11,133 bases of DNA, from assembly GCA_023251415.1 (NCBI GenBank), contig JAHEYX010000067.1, positions 1 through 11,133 of the forward strand. Reading direction: 5' to 3'. This stretch comes from Chitinophagales bacterium. GTDB lineage: Bacteria; Bacteroidota; Bacteroidia; Chitinophagales; CAIODY01. A program made the translations under genes and the position numbers. The stretch's first letter is position 1; each line of letters opens with the position of its first letter. The notes under the pieces were generated by a model. That model saw nothing but the letters and a program-made list of their open reading frames with translations, had not been told where the DNA came from and searched no databases. Shown piece by piece: positions 5,941 through 11,133 of this stretch.

Positions 5941-8815
5941 TTGTAAGGGGTAAGGTTAAAAGTAAATGTATGCCTTTCGGAAGTTCAGTAGTTATCGTTA
6001 ATTCAGCACCTATTGCACGTGCACGTTCTTTCATGTTGTACAGCCCATGTCCCTTTTGTTGAGACACTACCGCAATGCCTTTTCCATCATCCGATAATTC
6101 AATGCGCAAAACCTGGTCTTTCACTTCAATCACAGCAGTAAACTGATTTGCTTCGGCATGCTTTAAGGTGTTGGTGGCAAATTCTTTAATAATCATCGAT
6201 AAGTTGCGGTGCAAGTGTAAACTCAATTGTACTTGCTCAAACGATTTCACTACGGTAAAATTGTGCAGCACAATGCCGGTAGATTGAAAAGTTTGTTCTA
6301 AAAATAGGGCATTACGATTCACAAAATCAGCCAAACTTTGCCCCGATTCATTTAACGATGAAACAATTTCGCGCGCACTGGAATAGATGCTTTCTGCCGT
6401 TTGACGCATTTCATTGATCAAATTGGCATCGCCGGCAGCCGAGCCTTTTAACAATTGCGCCAATAATTTTAAACGTGTGGTTTTATTTCCGATATCGTCA
6501 TGAAAATCTAATGCAAGTTGTTGTTTAATCTTTTGCTGTTCTTCATTTTTTATGGCTTCAATTTTACGTTTCTCATTGGCTTTTACTTTCTCAATAATAT
6601 AATTAATTAAGATACCGGTAAGCACCAATAACAACAAGATGATTAATCGAAACGTTAGTGTTTGATAAAACTTGGGTAATACTTTTAAACGACACTTAAT
6701 TTCATTCGAAACTTGTTTGGTTTTACGGTCAACACATTTAACGGCTAAATCATAAATGCCGGGCGATAATTCACTAATAATAGCATCGTTATTGGCATTC
6801 AAACTAACCCAATTGGTATCTTCACCACTAATGCGATAATAGTATTCTAAATCTGCTGCAACCGGATAATTAAAGGCATTAATCGTGAAATTAATTTTTA
6901 CCGGATAAGTTAATGAAATCACCGAAGCACTGTTCTGTAATAAGCTGATGGTATCAATGGTTTCATTCGAATTCAAATACAAATGCAATGCAGCTTTGGG
7001 CGCTGTAAACGGAACGTCGGCTTGAGTAATGTCTTTGTAAAATAATCCTTTAGTAGTGCCCACAAAAAGCCCGTTGTTATCTAACCAAAACGAACTGCGA
7101 TTACATTCCGGACCCAATAATCCATCCGGAATGGCGTAATTGTAAATGAGTGTATCTTTTCCTTTAATGTTTAATTGCGAAACGCCTTTACCACTGCCTA
7201 TCCAAAAGCTGCTGGGGCTTTGTTGTCCAATGAAATAAATAAAATCATCCGGCAAACCGTTTTTAGAGGAAATATCTTGCACCGCATCGGTAACCGGATC
7301 CCAGATTAATACACCACTTCCGGTTGTCGCTAACCAAATTTTGTCACCGGTAAATTCAATACAAGTGATGGCGTTTTTCATAATTAAGGGATGTTTCGAA
7401 GCCGCTTTCAATTGCCCGTTTTCTAAACGATAAATGCCTTTACCTGCCGCCACCAACAAGTCATTTTTATAACGCTTGATAGTCCAGGTAAACACTTGAT
7501 TATTGACTTCATAATAATGCCCATCATGCAAATAACCAAAGCCGCGGGTAGAGGCAATCCAATAGTTGTTCGCTACCTTATCATAAAACAAATCACCAAT
7601 ATCTTTTCCTTTTATTTTGGCATTTTCGGAAAAGCTTTCTAAACGTCCATTATGAAAGTATTGCAATTTATTACCACGCGTTCCAACCAAAATTCCGTCT
7701 CTATAGGCACACGAAGAAAGTATAAACCGTATCTGTTCCCCGTTACTGCTTTGCTGATAACTGCGTAAGCCCGATTCATCCAACACCATAAAGCCGTTAT
7801 TGTAGGAGCCTAAATTGAGGGCCCGGTCTTTACGCTGAATACTCATGATACCCGGAATATTCTTCAAATAAGGCTGCAACAAATTTAAAAAAAGTGCGTT
7901 CCGGCAACTAAACAAGCCATCCCCATCCGAAGCCACCCATAAGGTTTGGTAATGATCCAATACCAAATCATTGAGGTTATTATCCGTTAACCCATTGCTG
8001 CCACGGTATAAATTGCTTTCACAAGTAGCATCGGCTAATCCTTTTTCGGTAAGTAAATACAAGTGATCTGCTGAACCCAGTATGCGGTACGGATGGTATT
8101 GAGCAATTAACGGACTTAACACCGTTGATTCCGTTAGCGATTGCAATTCCAGTTTAAAAATCTTCGAACGGGTAGCGCAATACAATTGCTTTTGGTATTC
8201 GAAATAATCAATCACCACAGCATCCGAAATGGTTTTGTATTCAAATTCCATAGCGGAATTAAATACCATTATCATCGAATCTTTTGTTGATACATAAATG
8301 CGGTCTTTGAGTTGTCGTGCTAAAACCACTGTTTTATTAGCTAATGCTTTACAAGGCAACGCCACCAATGAACGTTCATTAAAGACAAATACTTTTTCGG
8401 CACAAATAAATAAAGGAGCAGCCCCATTCACTGCCAATAAAACAGTTCCGGGATTTATTCCAGCCGGAAACTCATAATTGTAAATACGTTGATTAACAAT
8501 GCAGCTAACCCCTTTCTCCGTACTCACCCAAATGCGGTTCTGACGATCTACGGCTATGCGTGTGCAAAAATTATCGGCTAGTCCGTTGACCATATTGTAA
8601 TTGGTGAAACGCTTGCCGTCGTAACACGAAACGCCACCAATCGTTGCGCACCATACCCGGTTTTCGTTATCAATACAAATGCTGTTCACTTGCGATTGAC
8701 AAAGTCCTTTATCGACATTAATATTTTCAATCAACAAATCGCCAACCGGCAATTGACCGGCATAGCTTTGCAGAAAGAACAGGGCTAGAATCAACGAAAT
8801 GCAGCTTCGTAACAT
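5930..8815 (-). CDS. Sensor histidine kinase with Reg_prop beta-propeller and Y_Y_Y domain
   Basis: This 961-residue membrane kinase starts with a signal peptide (MLRSCISLILALFFLQSYAG). A periplasmic region of about 580 residues follows, with Reg_prop-like propeller repeats of the type GLADNFCTRIAVDRQNRIWV. Next come a Y_Y_Y domain (about 645-712, with LEYYYRISGEDTNWV and LSPGIYDLAVKCVD), one membrane helix (about 724-741), a coiled linker, a HisKA_3-type dimerisation domain with phosphoacceptor H772 in DFHDDIGN, and a HATPase domain (N-box E878/N882; G1 SDDGKG with D909, G911 and G913; G2 KGHGLYNM). The architecture resembles Bacteroidota polysaccharide-sensing hybrid kinases, but there is no fused receiver or AraC domain; the regulator is the separate overlapping downstream gene. 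The ligand is unknown, and no SusCD or glycoside hydrolase gene is nearby. An in-frame ATG at 8830 would add five residues; I prefer 8815 because it gives a cleaner signal peptide. Confidence 0.93.
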   Translation of the reverse strand: MLRSCISLILALFFLQSYAGQLPVGDLLIENINVDKGLCQSQVNSICIDNENRVWCATIGGVSCYDGKRFTNYNMVNGLADNFCTRIAVDRQNRIWVSTEKGVSCIVNQRIYNYEFPAGINPGTVLLAVNGAAPLFICAEKVFVFNERSLVALPCKALANKTVVLARQLKDRIYVSTKDSMIMVFNSAMEFEYKTISDAVVIDYFEYQKQLYCATRSKIFKLELQSLTESTVLSPLIAQYHPYRILGSADHLYLLTEKGLADATCESNLYRGSNGLTDNNLNDLVLDHYQTLWVASDGDGLFSCRNALFLNLLQPYLKNIPGIMSIQRKDRALNLGSYNNGFMVLDESGLRSYQQSSNGEQIRFILSSCAYRDGILVGTRGNKLQYFHNGRLESFSENAKIKGKDIGDLFYDKVANNYWIASTRGFGYLHDGHYYEVNNQVFTWTIKRYKNDLLVAAGKGIYRLENGQLKAASKHPLIMKNAITCIEFTGDKIWLATTGSGVLIWDPVTDAVQDISSKNGLPDDFIYFIGQQSPSSFWIGSGKGVSQLNIKGKDTLIYNYAIPDGLLGPECNRSSFWLDNNGLFVGTTKGLFYKDITQADVPFTAPKAALHLYLNSNETIDTISLLQNSASVISLTYPVKINFTINAFNYPVAADLEYYYRISGEDTNWVSLNANNDAIISELSPGIYDLAVKCVDRKTKQVSNEIKCRLKVLPKFYQTLTFRLIILLLLVLTGILINYIIEKVKANEKRKIEAIKNEEQQKIKQQLALDFHDDIGNKTTRLKLLAQLLKGSAAGDANLINEMRQTAESIYSSAREIVSSLNESGQSLADFVNRNALFLEQTFQSTGIVLHNFTVVKSFEQVQLSLHLHRNLSMIIKEFATNTLKHAEANQFTAVIEVKDQVLRIELSDDGKGIAVVSQQKGHGLYNMKERARAIGAELTITTELPKGIHLLLTLPLTNEL

Positions 8816-8833
8816 GAAGCTAAAGTACATAAA

Positions 8834-8865
8834 GAAGTCGTAACTGACTTCACCCGTAAGGGGGT
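8834..8865 (-). promoter_or_regulatory. Two adjacent short inverted repeats ahead of the histidine kinase
   Basis: Two perfect inverted repeats lie back to back. GAAGTC / GACTTC occupies 8834-8839 and 8846-8851, and ACCC / GGGT occupies 8852-8855 and 8862-8865. Each has a 6-base loop. On the minus strand both loops lie around a TTACG sequence, and the two copies are 16 bases apart. They sit 19-50 bases before the kinase start and could be leader hairpins or a binding site for a regulator. No T run follows, so this is not an intrinsic terminator. The role is unknown. Confidence 0.35.
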
Positions 8866-8886
8866 ATTATAAATGAAGCTTGCGGA

Positions 8887-9003
8887 TTATATTTTAAGCA
8901 TACTATCCTTCTCACGAGCAGCCTTTCTGCAGCTTTGGCGTGAAGTGGTACATGCCATCAAGCCAATACTGACAAGGATAAATAAAAGGAGTAGTTTTTT
9001 CAT
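8887..9003 (-). CDS. Very small putative lipoprotein, function unknown
   Basis: The ATG at 9003 opens a 38-residue protein. MKK is followed by a hydrophobic stretch LLLLFILVSIGL and then LMAC, an acceptable signal peptidase II lipobox with Cys18 as the lipidated residue. The mature peptide would be only 21 residues, rich in Lys and Arg, with a second Cys at 25 (SRQSCRKAAREK). Such short lipoproteins are common and poorly annotated in Bacteroidota; I do not recognise a named family. The open frame extends upstream to 9081, but that part runs through the atpC terminator, so 9003 is the sensible start. It lies about 30 bases downstream of the terminator and about 70 bases before the kinase gene, so it could share a transcript with the kinase. 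I cannot see its promoter. Confidence 0.55.
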   Translation of the reverse strand: MKKLLLLFILVSIGLMACTTSRQSCRKAAREKDSMLKI

Positions 9004-9034
9004 GTGATAACTTAAAGGAAAAGGGATTAAATAA

Positions 9035-9066
9035 AAAAAGCCGATTAATGCAATAATCGGCTTTTT
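9035..9066 (-). terminator. Rho-independent terminator after atpC
   Basis: A perfect 13-bp stem (AAAAAGCCGATTA / TAATCGGCTTTTT) with a 6-base loop begins 18 bases after the atpC stop. On the minus strand it is followed by a T run (complement of 9033-9039), the full form of an intrinsic terminator. It should end the atpD-atpC transcript and separate it from the small lipoprotein and kinase genes. The sequence is symmetrical enough to work in both directions. Confidence 0.9.
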
Positions 9067-9083
9067 AGTGAAAGAAAGCAAAC

Positions 9084-9326
9084 TTATTCAGCGCCTTCTA
9101 CCATAACGTTAATGTTATTTTGTAACACTTCAACAAAACCGCCTTTAATCTTAACTAAGGTGTCTTTTCCGTTGGTACGAATACGAATATCACCTTCTTT
9201 TAAAGAAGAAATTAAAGGGGCGTGATTGTTCAAAATCTCAAAACGACCATCAGTGCCCGGAAATGAAACCGATTCAGCTTCACCGGCAAAGAATTTACGT
9301 TCCGGAGTTAATATTTGTACATTCAT
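9084..9326 (-). CDS. atpC: ATP synthase F1 subunit epsilon (short form)
   Basis: This 80-residue protein is the N-terminal beta-sandwich domain of the F1 epsilon subunit, which sits on the central stalk and couples gamma to the c-ring. Family landmarks are MNVQILTPERKFFAGEAESV (1-20), the NNHAPLIS turn (33-40), the GDIRIR strand (45-50), and GGFVEVLQNNINVMVE (62-77) at the C-terminus. The C-terminal helical hairpin found in E. coli epsilon (about 139 residues), which can block rotation and hydrolysis, is absent. The stop follows directly after the sandwich without a disrupted reading frame. Short epsilon subunits of this kind are usual in Bacteroidota, so this is not a truncation artefact. 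The gene lies 76 bases downstream of atpD in the same transcript. Confidence 0.95.
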   Translation of the reverse strand: MNVQILTPERKFFAGEAESVSFPGTDGRFEILNNHAPLISSLKEGDIRIRTNGKDTLVKIKGGFVEVLQNNINVMVEGAE

Positions 9327-9350
9327 TACTTCTGTTTTTTTGTTGGTTTA

Positions 9351-9388
9351 GTCATCAGTCTTTTAGTTGTGGTTAAAAAACTGATGAC
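9351..9388 (-). promoter_or_regulatory. Long hairpin between atpD and atpC
   Basis: The 9-bp perfect inverted repeat GTCATCAGT / ACTGATGAC lies at 9351-9359 and 9380-9388. After one mismatch the stem continues with about five more pairs (TTTTA / TAAAA). It fills half of the 76-base gap between atpD and atpC. On the minus strand the downstream bases are A-rich and C-rich instead of a T run, so it does not look like an intrinsic terminator. It could protect or process the atpD messenger, or lower atpC expression, which would suit the 3 beta to 1 epsilon stoichiometry. Confidence 0.6.
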
Positions 9389-9402
9389 CAATTACCTTAA
9401 GT

Positions 9403-10908
9403 TTAGTTAGCAGCAGCTAATAATTTTTTACCTTTTTCGATTGCATCATCAATTGTACCTACCAAGTTGAATGCTGCTTCAGGGAATTCATCCACTTCAC
9501 CGTCCATAATCATATTGAATCCGCGAATAGTTTCTTCAATTGGAACCAACACCCCTTTCAAACCGGTAAATTGTTCAGCAACGTGGAACGGTTGAGATAA
9601 GAAACGTTGAACACGACGTGCACGACTAACTACCAATTTATCTTCTTCACTCAATTCATCCATACCCAAGATGGCGATGATATCTTGCAATTCTTTATAA
9701 CGTTGTAAAATATTTTTAACACGTTGAGCAGTGTTGTAATGCAAATCACCAACTACAATCGGAGTTAAGATACGAGAAGTAGAATCCAATGGATCCACCG
9801 CCGGATAAATACCTAATTCCGCAATTTTACGACTTAATACCGTTGTAGCATCTAAGTGGGCGAAAGTAGTAGCCGGAGCCGGATCGGTCAAGTCATCCGC
9901 AGGTACGTAAACCGCTTGAACCGAAGTAATAGAACCACGTTTTGTAGAAGTGATACGTTCTTGCATCAATCCCATTTCTGTAGCCAATGTTGGTTGGTAA
10001 CCCACCGCAGATGGCATACGACCTAATAAGGCCGATACCTCAGAACCTGCTTGTGTGAAACGGAAGATATTATCTACGAAGAACAAGATGTCTTTACCTT
10101 TTGCTTCATTTTTATCACCATCACGGAAGTATTCCGCCATAGTCAAACCGCTCAAAGCCACACGTGCACGTGCTCCCGGAGGTTCGTTCATTTGTCCGAA
10201 CACCAAGGTAGCTTTAGAGTCAGCTAATTCTTTCATATCTACTTTGCTCAAATCCCAACCACCGGCTTCCATGCTGTGTTTGAAATTTTCACCGTATTTA
10301 ATTACGTCTGATTCCAAGAATTCACGCAATAAGTCATTTCCTTCACGGGTACGTTCACCCACACCGGCAAATACCGACAAACCTTGGTAAGCTTTTGCAA
10401 TGTTGTTTACCAATTCCATAATCAATACCGTTTTACCCACACCGGCACCACCGAATAAACCGATTTTACCACCTTTTGCATACGGTTCTAATAAGTCGAT
10501 AACTTTAATACCGGTATACAATACCTCTGCTTCGGTAGTTAAGTCTTCAAACATTGGCGGTTTATTGTGAATCGGGTAGCCACCTTCGTTGCTAACCGGA
10601 CCAATACCGTCAATTGCCTGACCAATTACGTTAAACAAACGACCTTTTACTTGATCGCCAATTGGCATTGTGATGTTACGGCCGGTATCAACTACATCCA
10701 TACCGCGTTTCAAACCATCGGTAGAATCCATACTGATACAACGAACGCTGTCTTCTCCTAAGTGTTGTTGACACTCTAACACCAAAACGGAACCGTCTTC
10801 ACGAATTACGTTTAGGGCGTTTAAAATTTCAGGAAGTTTGTTTTCTTCCCCTTCGAAGCTCACATCCACTACCGCACCGATAACTTGTTTTACTTTGCCT
10901 TTGCTCAT
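9403..10908 (-). CDS. atpD: ATP synthase F1 subunit beta
   Basis: This is the catalytic beta subunit of F1-ATPase, 501 residues. It holds the P-loop GGAGVGKT (153-160), the catalytic glutamate E185 in GERTREGND, the Walker B strand ILFFVDN with D279, RMPSAVGYQPTLATEMG (297-313), VYVPADDLTDPAPATTFAHL, and the DELSEED loop at 417-423 with SRARRVQRFLSQPF after it. Compared with E. coli it has roughly 27 extra residues between GND and FGQMNEPPG (FKHSMEAGGWDLSKVDMKEL lies in the insertion) and a few extra around GDKNEAKGKD, both familiar in Bacteroidota beta subunits. The ATG at 10908 (MSKGKVKQVIGAVVDVSF) matches the family start. An 18-residue in-frame extension to 10962 has no family counterpart. 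It is followed by atpC, and no other ATP synthase gene lies in the window, so the remaining subunits are presumably encoded elsewhere. Confidence 0.98.
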   Translation of the reverse strand: MSKGKVKQVIGAVVDVSFEGEENKLPEILNALNVIREDGSVLVLECQQHLGEDSVRCISMDSTDGLKRGMDVVDTGRNITMPIGDQVKGRLFNVIGQAIDGIGPVSNEGGYPIHNKPPMFEDLTTEAEVLYTGIKVIDLLEPYAKGGKIGLFGGAGVGKTVLIMELVNNIAKAYQGLSVFAGVGERTREGNDLLREFLESDVIKYGENFKHSMEAGGWDLSKVDMKELADSKATLVFGQMNEPPGARARVALSGLTMAEYFRDGDKNEAKGKDILFFVDNIFRFTQAGSEVSALLGRMPSAVGYQPTLATEMGLMQERITSTKRGSITSVQAVYVPADDLTDPAPATTFAHLDATTVLSRKIAELGIYPAVDPLDSTSRILTPIVVGDLHYNTAQRVKNILQRYKELQDIIAILGMDELSEEDKLVVSRARRVQRFLSQPFHVAEQFTGLKGVLVPIEETIRGFNMIMDGEVDEFPEAAFNLVGTIDDAIEKGKKLLAAAN

Positions 10909-11004
10909 TTTGTTGGAATAAATTAGGTTGTTATTGTTTACAAATACAGGTTTCATCAGCAAAAAACCGAATCCTCCTCCACTTGTTTTTTAAATTTTGA
11001 GCCG

Positions 11005-11035
11005 CAAAGGTAATTATTGAATGTGGCTTTTCAAA
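11005..11035 (-). promoter_or_regulatory. Bacteroidota-type promoter of atpD-atpC
   Basis: On the minus strand TTTG (11035-11032), 19 bases, then TACCTTTG (11012-11005) matches the Bacteroidota sigma-ABfr consensus TTTG-N19-TAnnTTTG exactly, spacing included. Transcription would start near 10998-11000, leaving a leader of about 90 bases before the atpD ATG. The rest of the gene-free stretch 10963-11133 shows no other convincing promoter, hairpin or gene. Beyond about 11040 no frame can be assigned to a coding region. Confidence 0.75.
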
Positions 11036-11133
11036 ATGAATACGTATAGAAATGTGGAAAAACAACGCTTTTTCGTTATAATTTCCGTTTACTTCTTCAA
11101 ATCGCTTCGATTAGCAAGCCTTTGTACGAATTA

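Noticed and set aside
9004..9081. Longer N-terminus for the small lipoprotein
   Set aside because: It would translate through the atpC terminator hairpin and bury the signal peptide inside the protein; the ATG at 9003 gives a standard lipoprotein signal.
10055..10761. Plus-strand open frames inside atpD
   Set aside because: They lie wholly antisense to highly conserved atpD sequence and have no family resemblance.
11097..11132. Minus-strand frame ending NSYKGLLIEAI and a stop, possible tail of an upstream gene
   Set aside because: Only eleven residues are visible and other frames are equally short, so coding status cannot be judged.
11036..11133. Plus-strand ATG with an open frame to the window edge (32 codons)
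   Set aside because: It starts within the -33 region of the atpD promoter, is short, and shows no recognisable protein character. It could be part of a real gene, but nothing here supports it.
1..11133. Search for CRISPR-like repeats, insertion-sequence ends, tRNA or rRNA genes, and a defence or other novel cluster
   Set aside because: No regularly spaced repeats, transposase gene, tRNA-like cloverleaf or toxin/nuclease genes were seen; nearly all space is taken by recognisable housekeeping and signalling genes.

Overview
The window reads as an ordinary chromosomal stretch of a Bacteroidota bacterium; I cannot fix the order or genus. The evidence is the moderately AT-rich sequence, the Bacteroidota-type promoter in front of atpD (TTTG, 19 bases, TAnnTTTG), an atpD-atpC pair with no other ATP synthase gene beside it, a short epsilon subunit, an enlarged beta subunit, and a histidine kinase built on Reg_prop beta-propeller repeats plus a triple-tyrosine (Y_Y_Y) domain. 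Most genes lack a convincing Shine-Dalgarno sequence, which also fits.

Left part (1-2038): the last 32 codons of an unidentified plus-strand gene meet a minus-strand cluster. In transcription order that cluster is a pRiA4b ORF-3-like protein with a very acidic tail, miaA (tRNA A37 prenylation) and an Hsp15-like S4 RNA-binding protein. A strong hairpin terminator lies between the first gene and miaA, ending 9 bases before the miaA start codon. Divergent from this cluster is lpxB (lipid A disaccharide synthase), whose likely start is a TTG.

Middle part (3267-5305): a GNAT acetyltransferase overlaps the end of lpxB convergently. It is divergent from a polytopic GT-C type glycosyltransferase, probably acting on a lipid-linked sugar donor. 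With lpxB this gives the middle a cell-envelope flavour, but the genes do not form one operon.

Right part (5308-11133), all on the minus strand: atpD, a 76-base gap holding a long hairpin, atpC, an intrinsic terminator, a 38-residue putative lipoprotein, a 961-residue sensor histidine kinase, and its NarL/LuxR-type response regulator overlapping the kinase end by 11 bases. The kinase and regulator are almost certainly a cognate pair; the signal and target genes cannot be read from the sequence. The right edge carries the atpD promoter and no supportable gene.

I found no CRISPR array, insertion sequence, tRNA, rRNA or clear novel multi-gene system. The points worth a second look are small: the hairpin just ahead of miaA, the TTG start and promoter of lpxB, the atpD-atpC intercistronic hairpin, the tiny lipoprotein with the twin hairpins after it, and the acidic-tailed pRiA4b ORF-3-like protein.
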